A stretch of DNA of 64,000 nt from Tenericutes bacterium HGW-Tenericutes-2 (GCA_002839095.1 PGXL01000010.1:83360-147359); one strand, 5' to 3'; counted from the stretch's first letter, positions 29,692 to 37,840 are shown. Numbers and translations: made by a program. The notes: generated by a model not told the origin, from the sequence alone.

Positions 29692-29767
29692 CACCTATAG
29701 CTCAGTTGGTAGAGCAACTGACTCTTAATCAGTGGGTCCACGGTTCGAGCCCGTGTGGGTGTACCAT
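29692..29767 (+). tRNA. tRNA-Lys(CTT)
   Basis: 76 nt with a complete cloverleaf: acceptor arm GCACCTA / TGGGTGT, D-arm with AGCTCAGTTGGTAGAGCA, anticodon arm ACTGA-CTCTTAA-TCAGT, T-arm CACGGTTCGAGCCCGTG, and an encoded 3' CCA. The anticodon CTT reads AAG (lysine). A G-T pair sits at the first acceptor position. The gene is single and followed by a terminator. Confidence 0.95.
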
Positions 29768-29779
29768 TCGATAAATAAA

Positions 29780-29799
29780 ACCATTCGGCTGAATGGTTT
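29780..29799. terminator. Terminator between tRNA-Lys and the EEP gene
   Basis: AACCATTC / GAATGGTT with a GGCT loop followed by a T-run. It lies between tRNA-Lys and the end of the convergent exonuclease-like gene, and can serve both. Confidence 0.85.
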
Positions 29800-29810
29800 T
29801 TTTATTTTTT

Positions 29811-30566
29811 TTAATCTTCTATTTTGAAAGCTGCGTAGAGTGGGTAATGATCAGATAGATATTCACCTTTTTTTTCATGATGGATAATTTCAAATTTATC
29901 CAGATGAATAGCATTTGAAAAGAAAATATAATCTATTGGTAAACCAGTAATTTCATCTGAAAAAGCGTGGTAGGTCAAACCTATATTCTTTTTATTATCA
30001 AAGACTTGATTATATTTGGTGGATAAAAACTGAATGCCTGTAGAATCTGGTTTCGTATTAAAGTCACCCATTAAAATAATCTCTGTTCTATATTTGATTT
30101 CTAGAACCTTAGTCATGCGGTATACATATTCTAATTGATTATAGATGATATCATCATTTGCATAATCAAGATGCGTGTTGATGATGGTAAGAAACCGATT
30201 CGGGCTTAATTTTAAAACAATATAGGTTGCTATTCTAGGAAAATGACTGCCATCAATTTTCGATTCAACATATGGGGTATCTGTTAACCAAAAGGTTTCT
30301 GTTTCAACAACCTCAAATAATCCCTTTTTGATAAATATCGGTGTGTACTCCCCACCATCACTTCTCGGTATGCCATATGAATCATAGCCTTTTAAATTTG
30401 CTTGTAGCTCTTGATACATACCAGGACCAGGCTCTTGGAATCCCATGACATCAAATTTTTTCTGATTTAAAAACTGAAACACTTGATTTTTTCGATAGTC
30501 CCATGCATTTTTCCCATCGACTGCAACGTTGATTCTTAAATTGAAGCTTAAAACATTTAGTTTCAT
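29811..30566 (-). CDS. Endonuclease/exonuclease/phosphatase family protein
   Basis: 251 residues, one EEP domain: LNVLSFNLRINVA, DVMGFQEPGPG (Glu), TIINTHLDYAND, LMGDFNTKPDS and SDHYPLYA (Asp-His). No signal peptide, so cytoplasmic. The family includes exonuclease III and sphingomyelinase-like phosphodiesterases; this length and the plain domain fit neither precisely, so the substrate is open. It is transcribed away from the tnpB element from an extended -10 (TGCTATAAT) about 30 bases upstream of its ATG. Confidence 0.82.
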   Translation of the reverse strand: MKLNVLSFNLRINVAVDGKNAWDYRKNQVFQFLNQKKFDVMGFQEPGPGMYQELQANLKGYDSYGIPRSDGGEYTPIFIKKGLFEVVETETFWLTDTPYVESKIDGSHFPRIATYIVLKLSPNRFLTIINTHLDYANDDIIYNQLEYVYRMTKVLEIKYRTEIILMGDFNTKPDSTGIQFLSTKYNQVFDNKKNIGLTYHAFSDEITGLPIDYIFFSNAIHLDKFEIIHHEKKGEYLSDHYPLYAAFKIED

Positions 30567-30734
30567 TTCTGTGCTCCTATCATTATCAGTTAATTTGATT
30601 ATAGCATCAAAATATCATCTATGCTAGAATATTTATCTAGTCGTTTCAGAAAACTCCCTCTTCAAAGGATTCAGTGGGAGATGAATGAAACCGACTTTTT
30701 TTCTTTAAAATATCTATAATTAGGTAATCTTTCT

Positions 30735-30754
30735 TATATCATAAATGATATAAT
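30735..30754 (+). promoter_or_regulatory. tnpB -10 box inside a palindrome
   Basis: TATATCAT-AA-ATGATATA (30735-30752) is a near-zero-loop palindrome whose right arm overlaps TATAAT (30749-30754). It is the likely tnpB promoter and may limit tnpB expression by folding or by a bound repressor. Confidence 0.45.
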
Positions 30755-30791
30755 ATAAGTATAGATTGCGGGTGTAAAGGGGGTATACATA

Positions 30792-31940
30792 GTGAATGAA
30801 ACTCTAAAAGGTTATGTCTATAGACTGAAACCTACAACTAAACAAATCAATCTCATTAACCAAACATTCGGATGCGTTAGAAAAATGTGGAATATACTCC
30901 TTTTAGAACGAAAGTCTATCTATGAACTTTACGGGAAATATCCAGAGTTACTGAAGAGTCATGACTATCTCAATCCTAAAACCATTAAAGAACAATTTCC
31001 ATATATGTATGATGTAGACTCACAAAGTCTAACCACTGCTTGGCTACATTTGAAACAAGCCTACACTAACTTCTTTAACAAGTCTCATGATGAACCTCAA
31101 TATAAATCGAGACATAACCCTATACAGTCTTATACAACCCATACAATAAGTGATAATATCCGTATCGAAGGCACTTATCTGAAACTCCCTAAATTAGGAC
31201 CTGTTAAGATAAAACTTCATAGAGCGTTACCTCAAGGATCTATCATTAAAGCAGCAACCATCAAGAAAGATGGAAAGCACTACTATGTATCTCTTCGTGT
31301 TGAGTATAATCAAACTCCATTATGTGAGAAAACATTCGAAAGAGCAATTGGACTAGATTATACCCTACAAGGTCTTTATATGGATAGTGAAGGACGAAAG
31401 GCTGATTATCCAAACTACTATAAGAAAGCACTCAAGAAATTAGCTAGAGAACAACGGATCTTATCTAGAAGAGTTCAAGGCTCTAGTAACTACTTGAAAC
31501 AAAAAGAAAAACTAGCTAGTCTACATCTTCATATCAAGAACCAACGGAAAGACTTTTTACACAAAGCATCTAGATCTTTAGTGAATACCTATGATTTAAT
31601 CAGTATCGAGACACTGGATTTAACTGAAATGGCGAAAACCAAGCATTTCAGAAAATCCATTTCTGATACATCATTTGGTACATTCACAAGATATCTTGAG
31701 TATAAAGCAAAGGATGAAGGGAAAACCTTAATCAAGATTGATAAGTATTACCCATCCACAAAGACCTGTAGTGTGTGTGGAAGAGAGCAAGATATTAAAC
31801 TCTCCGAGAGAACATATCACTGTATCTGTGGACATCAGATGGATAGAGACCTAAATGCAGCAATTAATATTGGTGTTCAAGGTTTAATCCAATATGTAAA
31901 AAATGCGTATGGAACAGACGCATATAGCTTGGTAAATTAA
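30792..31940 (+). CDS. tnpB: RNA-guided endonuclease TnpB
   Basis: 382 residues from a GTG start (AAGGGGG ribosome binding site 9 bases before). The N-terminal helix-turn-helix-like part begins YVYRLKPTTKQINLINQTF. The RuvC-like catalytic residues appear intact: Asp189 in IGLDYT, Glu273 in SIETLDL and Asp353 in the DRDLNAA motif. A four-Cys zinc ribbon (C326, C329, C344, C346) sits between them. TnpB is guided by an omega RNA made from the right end of its element and cuts double-stranded DNA next to a short TAM, which helps the element survive. All key residues are present, so this copy may be active. Confidence 0.93.
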   Translation: MNETLKGYVYRLKPTTKQINLINQTFGCVRKMWNILLLERKSIYELYGKYPELLKSHDYLNPKTIKEQFPYMYDVDSQSLTTAWLHLKQAYTNFFNKSHDEPQYKSRHNPIQSYTTHTISDNIRIEGTYLKLPKLGPVKIKLHRALPQGSIIKAATIKKDGKHYYVSLRVEYNQTPLCEKTFERAIGLDYTLQGLYMDSEGRKADYPNYYKKALKKLAREQRILSRRVQGSSNYLKQKEKLASLHLHIKNQRKDFLHKASRSLVNTYDLISIETLDLTEMAKTKHFRKSISDTSFGTFTRYLEYKAKDEGKTLIKIDKYYPSTKTCSVCGREQDIKLSERTYHCICGHQMDRDLNAAINIGVQGLIQYVKNAYGTDAYSLVN

Positions 31941-32012
31941 TAGACACTAGTCTGTTTTACCCAAGAAGCCCCCACTTCTAATGATTTTCATTAAGTGGTG
32001 GGAGTAGTTCAC
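31941..32012 (+). ncRNA. Putative omega (reRNA) scaffold at the IS right end
   Basis: The sequence between the tnpB stop and the right boundary contains a stem CCCACTT / AAGTGG-GGG near 31971-32001 followed by TAGTTCAC. In characterised IS200/IS605 elements the omega RNA overlaps the 3' end of tnpB and the right end, and its guide begins just past the boundary. By analogy the guide here would start with GGAGGGTATG. Predicted from position and fold only. Confidence 0.45.
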
Positions 32013-32024
32013 GGAGGGTATGAT

Positions 32025-32675
32025 ATGCCAACATTATTTATTGCAGGTGATTCGACTGCATCGATAAAAACTGAAGATAAAAGACCAGAAAGTGGATGGG
32101 GAGAATTTTTGCATGAATTCATTACGCCAAATATAAAGGTCGAGAATTATGCTCAAAATGGAAGATCGACAAAGTCTTTTATCAATGAAGGGCTATTAGA
32201 GCAAATTGAAAATAAAATCAAGGAAGACGATTACCTACTGATTCAGTTTGGACATAATGACGAGAAAATTGAAGATACTTTAAGATATACAGATCCTAGA
32301 ACAGAGTATAAGGATAACTTGATGAGATTTGTATTGGTTGCCAAAAAGCATGGAGCAATCCCAATTTTATTAACCTCAATTACTAGAAGAAAATTTGCAG
32401 ATGGTAAATTAGAGGAGCATACGGTGGGAGATTATCCAAATCATATGAAGGAATTTGCAAAAGAAAATCGTATAGATATCATTGATGCCTATAAAATAAC
32501 GCATAGAATTATTAGTCAATCTGGTGAGGATTACTCAAAAAAATTCTACTTACATTTAAAGCCAAATGAATCAAAGAATTACCCAAATGGAGTAACCGAT
32601 AATACACATTTAAGCCCCTTTGGTGCTCAAATGATAGCTTCATTAATTGCAGTTGAGCTTAAAAAAATAATTTAA
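32025..32675 (+). CDS. SGNH/GDSL hydrolase (rhamnogalacturonan acetylesterase-like)
   Basis: 216 residues from the ATG at 32025, with GGAGGG 6 bases before. The frame is open for 10 codons further, but those lie in the IS end. Block I is LFIAGDSTAS (Ser), then FGHNDEK (Asn, block III) and DNTHLSPFGAQM (Asp-His, block V). This order matches carbohydrate acetylesterases such as rhamnogalacturonan acetylesterase. No signal peptide. The IS right end lies immediately upstream, so its native promoter has probably been separated from it. Confidence 0.85.
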   Translation: MPTLFIAGDSTASIKTEDKRPESGWGEFLHEFITPNIKVENYAQNGRSTKSFINEGLLEQIENKIKEDDYLLIQFGHNDEKIEDTLRYTDPRTEYKDNLMRFVLVAKKHGAIPILLTSITRRKFADGKLEEHTVGDYPNHMKEFAKENRIDIIDAYKITHRIISQSGEDYSKKFYLHLKPNESKNYPNGVTDNTHLSPFGAQMIASLIAVELKKII

Positions 32676-32677
32676 AA

Positions 32678-32705
32678 AAAATCAGTCAAAAATATGGCTG
32701 ATTTT
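32678..32705. terminator. Terminator after the SGNH hydrolase
   Basis: AAAATCAG / CTGATTTT stem with a 12-base loop, followed by TTTATTG. It lies between converging genes. Confidence 0.75.
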
Positions 32706-32742
32706 TTATTGATTTTTGATTGTTTTTTGATATTGATTTTAA

Positions 32743-33588
32743 CTATAACTCTAATTCATCAATGACTTCAGTGAGTAAATCACTCATCATAACGTCTCTT
32801 ATCTTAAATTGCGCTGTTGGGCCATGATACGGTTTTTCAACAAGTGTTTTTTTGTTGGTGTGAAGTGCTTGAACAGGACAATGATTAATACAACGGTAGC
32901 AAAGTATACAACGATTTCTAACTTTGAGTGAATCATCTTTAATAACAAAGTTTTTTGTAGGACAAAGCTCGACACATTTTCCACATAAAATACAGTTAGG
33001 CTCAAGCATAATTGCGTGATTCATCATCCTTCTTTCAAATAAAGTATAGGGAACTCTTTGCGTGAGTCCTAATAGAAGTGAAATAGGATTTGATCCCTTT
33101 AAATATTTTTTTTCGAGTAGTATATTTTTTACAAATCTCTTAATTTTTTTTGTGTTTTTTCGTTCTATTTTTTCATAGTTTATTTCTTTTTTTGATCTAA
33201 AAATCTTATAATCAGTTATATTATTTGGCATATTAAAATGCTCTTGTTCAAGTATTTTATACCCTTTTTTTCTGAGTATTCTAGCTGCATATGCAGCACC
33301 ATCACCTGAAAACATCATTTGCGTGCAAAAAACAAATCCTCTTTTATCTGTGCGAAATCTAAGCCCATCCATCCATTTTCGAACAATTCTAGGAATTGAT
33401 GAACCATAGACTGGATACCCTAATCCAATCACATCATAATGATCAACTAAATGATTGGATTCCTTTAAGGATTCAATTGAATATAGATCACAAATAATTC
33501 TTTTCTCTCTCATTTCTTCTTGAATGCGCTGACTGATGTAGTATGTGTTTCCTGTGCCAGAAAATTGAAATATAGCAACTTTAAGCAT
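32743..33588 (-). CDS. EFR1-type flavodoxin-ferredoxin fusion
   Basis: 281 residues. The N-terminal flavodoxin domain has FQFSGTGNTYYIS (FMN phosphate loop) and GYPVYGSSIPRIVRKW. The C-terminal part carries two 4Fe-4S clusters: CILCGKCVELCP and CILCYRCINHCP. This pattern is that of EFR1-family proteins, electron carriers of unassigned partner. A linker of about 60 residues rich in Lys separates the domains. It is transcribed alone, between converging genes. Confidence 0.85.
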   Translation of the reverse strand: MLKVAIFQFSGTGNTYYISQRIQEEMREKRIICDLYSIESLKESNHLVDHYDVIGLGYPVYGSSIPRIVRKWMDGLRFRTDKRGFVFCTQMMFSGDGAAYAARILRKKGYKILEQEHFNMPNNITDYKIFRSKKEINYEKIERKNTKKIKRFVKNILLEKKYLKGSNPISLLLGLTQRVPYTLFERRMMNHAIMLEPNCILCGKCVELCPTKNFVIKDDSLKVRNRCILCYRCINHCPVQALHTNKKTLVEKPYHGPTAQFKIRDVMMSDLLTEVIDELEL

Positions 33589-33637
33589 ATTAACACCTCG
33601 TCATTTCAACTTTATTTTATCATTAAGATTAAAAAAA

Positions 33638-33657
33638 AAGCACACTTTCGTGTACTT
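33638..33657 (-). terminator. Terminator after the InlB-repeat protein
   Basis: AAG-ACAC / GTGT-CTT with a TTTC loop and one internal mismatch. It is preceded on the plus strand by nine A (T on the minus strand). Confidence 0.6.
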
Positions 33658-33678
33658 AATGATTAATTCTTATTTGTT

Positions 33679-33993
33679 TTAGGTTGTTGCTGTAACTCTA
33701 AGCTCTGCTCTCATATACTGAGCAACAATTACCATATTATAATTTGGCATGGTATCAGGAAGCTCAACACTCCAACCCATAAATAAATAACCGCTTCTAC
33801 TTTCGACCTCTGGTAATAAAAAGTTAGATAGATCAGCACCAGCTGCTACATACTCTCTATAGATTGTTTGTCCGTCATGATCTTCGAAGACGATTTCATA
33901 TATTTCAATGCTTGTTGCATATGCTTTTGAAACTTCAAGGGTGTAAAGACTAGCTGCTACTAAAACTGTAAGTAATATGATTATATACTTCAT
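33679..33993 (-). CDS. Small exported protein with one InlB-type (Flg_new) repeat
   Basis: 104 residues from MKYIIILLTVLVAASLY, a signal peptide with no lipobox; the start is supported by AAAGGTGG upstream. The mature part (about 30-95) reads YEIVFEDHDGQTIYREYV...GYLFMGWSVELPDTMPNYNMVIVAQY, one copy of the Listeria-Bacteroides repeat, an ubiquitin-like fold. These repeats occur in surface proteins of Firmicutes, often in many copies; a single copy as the whole protein is unusual. Confidence 0.65.
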   Translation of the reverse strand: MKYIIILLTVLVAASLYTLEVSKAYATSIEIYEIVFEDHDGQTIYREYVAAGADLSNFLLPEVESRSGYLFMGWSVELPDTMPNYNMVIVAQYMRAELRVTATT

Positions 33994-34097
33994 AAGTCTT
34001 TCCACCTTTCTCATACACTTGTATGTGGTTGCTTATTCTATGCATACATTATACTCATCATATCTTACTTAAAAATAATGGATTTCTTAATTAATTC

Positions 34098-34583
34098 TTA
34101 AATCGTCATTTTTCCGAAAATTGTCGATAAATGTGATTTGAACTTACTCAATTGGAAATCTGATTCAACTGAGATAATTCTATCTGCTTCCTCTAGGTCT
34201 ATTTTTACCTGTTTTATATCAGTCTTTGATGATAATAGCGACTGATTCATTTTGTGTAGAAATAGATCATCAATCGTTAGGCAATGAAAACCATGATGAT
34301 CAATTTGACAGATTGCAAGTGTCCTTAAATAGGATTTACCGTGTGTTGTCTTAAATCTCATGGTTGTATTAAAGGGTCCAGTCATTTTTTGATTTGAAAA
34401 ATAATCTAGCTTTCTTTGATCATACTTATGAACAAACTCCTTGAGTTCATTTTCAGTTAAAGTCATGCTATCTAGGGATAACTCTAACATTTGCTTCATT
34501 CGATTCGAAAAAAAGATGGTCATTTCCTTCTTTGTTTTTTCATATTTCATGTAAAATGCCCATGGAATCGTTAATTCTTCCAT
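34098..34583 (-). CDS. Hypothetical protein, 161 residues
   Basis: Start MEELTIPWAFYMKYEKTKKEM, with GGAGGGG before it. No membrane span or signal peptide. The sequence alternates beta (FNTTMRFKTTHGKSYLRTLAI) and helical stretches (LEEADRIISVESDFQLSKFKSHL), in the style of a PAS or ligand-binding fold. It follows the response regulator gene downstream but is separated by a terminator. Family not recognised. Confidence 0.6.
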   Translation of the reverse strand: MEELTIPWAFYMKYEKTKKEMTIFFSNRMKQMLELSLDSMTLTENELKEFVHKYDQRKLDYFSNQKMTGPFNTTMRFKTTHGKSYLRTLAICQIDHHGFHCLTIDDLFLHKMNQSLLSSKTDIKQVKIDLEEADRIISVESDFQLSKFKSHLSTIFGKMTI

Positions 34584-34673
34584 AAAAAAATCCCCTCCAA
34601 TCTACTGGGATATTTTACCAAAAGAATCTATCGAATTCGTTTCCTATTTCTTAAGAATTTATTAAGAAAAAAA

Positions 34674-34689
34674 GAGCACCTTTGTGCTC
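34674..34689 (-). terminator. Terminator after the response regulator
   Basis: GAGCAC / GTGCTC with a CTTT loop, followed on the minus strand by seven T. Confidence 0.85.
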
Positions 34690-34698
34690 CTTGAATGT

Positions 34699-35388
34699 TT
34701 AGCTAAAATCTCCTAATTTATATCCAAATCCCCACATAGTAATTACAATTTTTGGACTGGATGGGTCATCTTCTATTTTTTCTCTTAATCGTCTTATATG
34801 GACATTTATTACATTATCATTATAATAATACTCTTCTCCCCAAACTGTTCTATACATTTGTTGCTTCGAGAATGTTTGTTCTGGGTGAGTTAATAAAAGT
34901 TTTAATATTTCGAATTCCTTCAGGGTTAAATCTACGACTTGTCCCTTTTTCTTAACCTCGAAATTGCTTAGGTTAACCTCAATGTTACTGACTTCGAATT
35001 TAGTCTTTACATCTTTTTCCATTGATTTTTGTGAGCGTCTTAGAACAGCTTTTACTCTTGCTACAAGTTCAAGCATTGAAAATGGTTTAGCAAGATAATC
35101 GTCCGCACCAAGACCTAGATTGACTGCCTTTTCGACATCGGTATCCTTAGTAGAAATAATAATAACTGGTACGTCACCCTTGGAGCGTATATGCTTTAAT
35201 ACTTCTTCGCCACTTTTAATCGGTAGCATCAAGTCTAGTAAAACAGCATCATATTTTATTGAATCGAATTGGTTAACAGCATCTTCACCATTGAATACGG
35301 CTTTGACTTCAAACATTTCTTCTTTAAGCTTTGATTCAATACTACGACTGATTAGTACATTATCTTCAACAATTAAGATTTTTTGCAT
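34699..35388 (-). CDS. OmpR/PhoB-family response regulator
   Basis: 229 residues. Receiver domain: KILIVEDNVLISRSI (acidic pair), AVLLDLMLP (phospho-acceptor Asp near residue 53), VIIISTKD (Thr/Ser) and DYLAKPFSM (Lys). The C-terminal winged helix includes LTLKEFEILKLLLTHPEQTFSKQQMY and HIRRLREKIEDDP. It should bind tandem DNA half-sites when phosphorylated. No histidine kinase gene is next to it, so it is an orphan in this window. It has its own extended -10 (TGATATAAT, -10 at 35456-35461) and a short leader. Confidence 0.9.
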   Translation of the reverse strand: MQKILIVEDNVLISRSIESKLKEEMFEVKAVFNGEDAVNQFDSIKYDAVLLDLMLPIKSGEEVLKHIRSKGDVPVIIISTKDTDVEKAVNLGLGADDYLAKPFSMLELVARVKAVLRRSQKSMEKDVKTKFEVSNIEVNLSNFEVKKKGQVVDLTLKEFEILKLLLTHPEQTFSKQQMYRTVWGEEYYYNDNVINVHIRRLREKIEDDPSSPKIVITMWGFGYKLGDFS

Positions 35389-35499
35389 ATGCTCACCTAT
35401 CCCAATAATTTAGTGGAAAATCCTTTCATGATGTTGTATTGTCTTTTATGTTTATATTATATCACATAATTTTGTGTTTGAAATCAAATGCTTTTTTAA

Positions 35500-35620
35500 A
35501 TAAAAGAGCCCTGATGACATGGGGGGGATTAAGTCATCAAGGCTTACTGATTCTTGGTCCACCACTAAAAATCTCAATAAAAGGAGAAATCTTCAGTTAC
35601 GGTAAACTAGTTGATCAGCA
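35500..35620 (-). ncRNA. Candidate small RNA with terminator-like hairpin
   Basis: On the minus strand a -10 TATAAT (35631-35626) with weak TTTATT upstream would start an RNA near 35620. It would end after the stem CCTTGATGAC / GTCATCAGGG (35542-35533 and 35518-35509) and the tail CTCTTTTATTT, giving about 120 nt. The hairpin loop carries seven C (minus strand). The local base composition is less A+T-rich than its surroundings. It could instead be an attenuator in a long leader of the response regulator. I found no match to a known riboswitch core. Confidence 0.4.
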
Positions 35621-35695
35621 CCTATATTATAACTGAAAATTAACTATAAATAAAGACAAATAATCATATGTTTTCATTATTTTTCATCAAAAAAA

Positions 35696-35729
35696 AACGC
35701 AGATATGATATTGCATACATATCTACGTT
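35696..35729 (-). terminator. Terminator of the glucan operon
   Basis: Long stem AACG-AGATATG / CATATCT-CGTT with one mismatch, followed on the minus strand by nine T. It is 9 bases behind the last gene of the operon, GH16. Confidence 0.8.
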
Positions 35730-35737
35730 GATTTGTA

Positions 35738-36898
35738 TTATCCTGAAAAAGTGAATGACAATGACTCGCTCATTTCTGAAACTCGACCAACAAAATCAAC
35801 TGCTTGAATTTGTACCTGATAGGAATTTCCTACAGTTAAACCTGTGAAAATCATTTGATTGAGTGACGCATATTTATGGAATGCTCCATCTAAATAGATC
35901 GCATATTTTTCAACACCATAATCATCATTTGATTTATTCCAAAAAATTGTATTTTTGAGCTGTGCAAGTTGGATATTAGTTGGTTGTGTTGGAGCTTCTT
36001 TATCGGTTAATGCATAATCCTGTTTATAGACTCTAACATAATCAACTTCCATAGCTGTTGGAAACATTTCAGTATCAATGCCTTGAGCACCACCCCATGT
36101 TCCTCCAATAGCAAGATTTAGGATTAAGAAGAATTCTTGATCAAAGGGAAATGCATGATGATAGGGAACATCTTGATTAAAATGAGGAACATATGCAAAC
36201 TCACCAAGCTTATCTCCATCAACAAAAGTATGAATGCTACCTGGTGTCCAAATCATTTCATAATCTTTAAATGTGGTTTCTACATCTTGATAAAGTCTAG
36301 AGTATCCAAGCTGAGTGCCTAGGTTATGATTAAATTTTTCTGTATGAATTGTAGAATGAATGCGATTGACATCATATCCTACATATTCCATAATATCAAT
36401 TTCACCACTTCTTGGCCATCCACCATAAACATTCATTAAAGGCATCATCCATATCGCTGGCCATGTGCCACGACCTGTTGGCATTTTCGCAGATACCACA
36501 ATTCTTACATATTTAAATGAACCCTTGTATTTAGTGTTTAGGCGTGCGGATGTATAAAGCTTTCCACCTATGCTTTCCTTATGTGCTGTAATCACTAATT
36601 TTGAATCCACAATTTCAGCATTATTTCTAGAATAGTATTGGACTTCTTGGTTTCCACCACCAAATCCACCTTCCTCGAAGGTCCATTTGGTTTCATCAAC
36701 AGCATCGCCATCGAATTCATCTGCCCATATACAAACCCATCCACCCTCAAGTGATGGTACTGCGCAATCACTAGTTGCACTTAAAGGTAATAAACCATTG
36801 GGTACAGATGGAATTTCAGTTTCTATCGGTTCTGTTGGTGTTGATTCACACCCCACCATCACAAACAATAGTAAGATCAATATAAATAATTTTTTCAT
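35738..36898 (-). CDS. GH16 beta-1,3-glucanase lipoprotein with C-terminal FN3 domain
   Basis: 386 residues. The lipoprotein signal MKKLFILILLLFVMVGC ends at an MVGC lipobox. After a short Thr/Pro/Glu linker, the GH16 jelly roll (about 45-290) has the catalytic GEIDIMEYVG with Glu166, Asp168 and Glu171. The FN3-like domain (about 300-385) begins EAPTQPTNIQLAQLKNTIFWN. The EIDIME motif is that of laminarinases. It would sit on the outer face of the single membrane and cut beta-1,3-glucans to oligosaccharides. It is the last gene of the 55.5-35.7 kb operon. Confidence 0.9.
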   Translation of the reverse strand: MKKLFILILLLFVMVGCESTPTEPIETEIPSVPNGLLPLSATSDCAVPSLEGGWVCIWADEFDGDAVDETKWTFEEGGFGGGNQEVQYYSRNNAEIVDSKLVITAHKESIGGKLYTSARLNTKYKGSFKYVRIVVSAKMPTGRGTWPAIWMMPLMNVYGGWPRSGEIDIMEYVGYDVNRIHSTIHTEKFNHNLGTQLGYSRLYQDVETTFKDYEMIWTPGSIHTFVDGDKLGEFAYVPHFNQDVPYHHAFPFDQEFFLILNLAIGGTWGGAQGIDTEMFPTAMEVDYVRVYKQDYALTDKEAPTQPTNIQLAQLKNTIFWNKSNDDYGVEKYAIYLDGAFHKYASLNQMIFTGLTVGNSYQVQIQAVDFVGRVSEMSESLSFTFSG

Positions 36899-36907
36899 TT
36901 AAACTCC

Positions 36908-37840
36908 TTATTCACCAGTAATACCCGTACGGTCTATACTTTCTGTGAAATATCTTTGCGCGATAAAATATAAAACGAGTAAAGGCAAAATCGTAATCAT
37001 ATTACCAGCAAGTAATATAGCTTCATTTAATTCTGAACCCGGTGATCCTGGTGGGAACAGTGTGTTATAGCTTGCTCTAAACGCTTGAAGCTTCAGTGGT
37101 AATGTAACTTGACCACCAACATAAAGAGCTGTTACAAACGTTTCATTCCAGTACCAAACAAATGAGAATAGGAAAACAATGATGAAGGATGGTATTGCAA
37201 GAGGAATCGCTATTTTTAAGAAAATTCTAGTTTGTGATGCTCCATCAATTTCAGCTGATTCCATAAGTACACCCGGAATTGTTCTAAAAAATTGATAGAA
37301 AATTAAAATATAAATAGCCGCATTGATTCCCTGACCAAAAATAGCAGGTAGAATCATTGAGTTTTGGGTACTAATTAACCCTAGGTTTTTAAAGATTAGC
37401 ATGTTAGCAACCATCGTGACTTGAGCAGGTAAAATAAATGTTGCTAGCATCAATGCAAACATAATCTTCTTTAATGGGAAATTGAATTTAGCAAAACCGT
37501 ACCCTATAATTGCTGATGAAATTGTAACAGATAAACTCACCTTTAAGACATAGCTCACTGTACCAAAGATTGCATCAGGAATTTGAAGCACTTGCATTGC
37601 GCGTTCATAATTTGAATATTGAAGTGTTGTAGGAATCCATTTAATCCCTGGATTGATTAGATCATCAACACTCATAAAGCTATTGACAAGCATAAATAAG
37701 ACAGGGTACAAGTAAATGTAGCTAAAACTGATTAAAAGCGTGTAGATGACGATTTTATAGATAAAGCCATCTGTGAAGTTCATCCCAAGGAGAAAGCGTT
37801 TAGCCTTGATTTTGAATAAATTTCTATCGATATTTTTCAT
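36908..37840 (-). CDS. Carbohydrate ABC permease, MalG type (pair 2)
   Basis: 310 residues, six spans. The EAA loop ESAEIDGASQTRIFLKIAIPLAIP is near residues 193-216; it contacts the ATPase. The N-terminal 25 residues precede span one, as in MalG. It is paired with the MalF-type permease encoded 3 bases upstream and the two form one channel of a CUT1 sugar importer. No ATPase gene is next to it. Confidence 0.88.
   Translation of the reverse strand: MKNIDRNLFKIKAKRFLLGMNFTDGFIYKIVIYTLLISFSYIYLYPVLFMLVNSFMSVDDLINPGIKWIPTTLQYSNYERAMQVLQIPDAIFGTVSYVLKVSLSVTISSAIIGYGFAKFNFPLKKIMFALMLATFILPAQVTMVANMLIFKNLGLISTQNSMILPAIFGQGINAAIYILIFYQFFRTIPGVLMESAEIDGASQTRIFLKIAIPLAIPSFIIVFLFSFVWYWNETFVTALYVGGQVTLPLKLQAFRASYNTLFPPGSPGSELNEAILLAGNMITILPLLVLYFIAQRYFTESIDRTGITGE

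Larger units (their letters stand above)
30637..32012 (+). mobile_element. IS200/IS605-type element with tnpB only
   Basis: The element carries one intact tnpB and no Y1 transposase (tnpA). The right end is read from the hairpin CCCACTT...AAGTGG at 31971-32000 and the following AGTAGTTCAC, taken as the right boundary at about 32012. On the left, an imperfect stem AGTCG-TTTCA / TGAAA-CGACT (about 30637-30694), with an inner ACTCCC/GGGAG stem, could be the left-end fold, so the left limit is a guess. A single-gene element like this would need TnpA from elsewhere to move. Confidence 0.65.
35389..35737. other. Intergenic region with promoter, hairpin and palindromes
   Basis: About 350 bases without a convincing gene. 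The left part (35389-35461) is the leader and promoter of the response regulator. The centre (about 35500-35637) holds a candidate small RNA and paired repeats. The right end (35696-35729) is the terminator of the glucan operon. A 65-codon open frame on the plus strand crosses the hairpins and is not protein-like. Confidence 0.6.

Noticed and set aside
30567..32675. A CRISPR array or a toxin-antitoxin module near tnpB
   Set aside because: No regularly spaced repeats and no small paired genes were seen; the element is explained by a tnpB-type insertion sequence.
35439..35636. 65-codon plus-strand open frame in the 35.4-35.7 kb spacer
   Set aside because: It crosses the hairpin and the -10 of the candidate RNA, has no ribosome binding site, and its composition is not protein-like.
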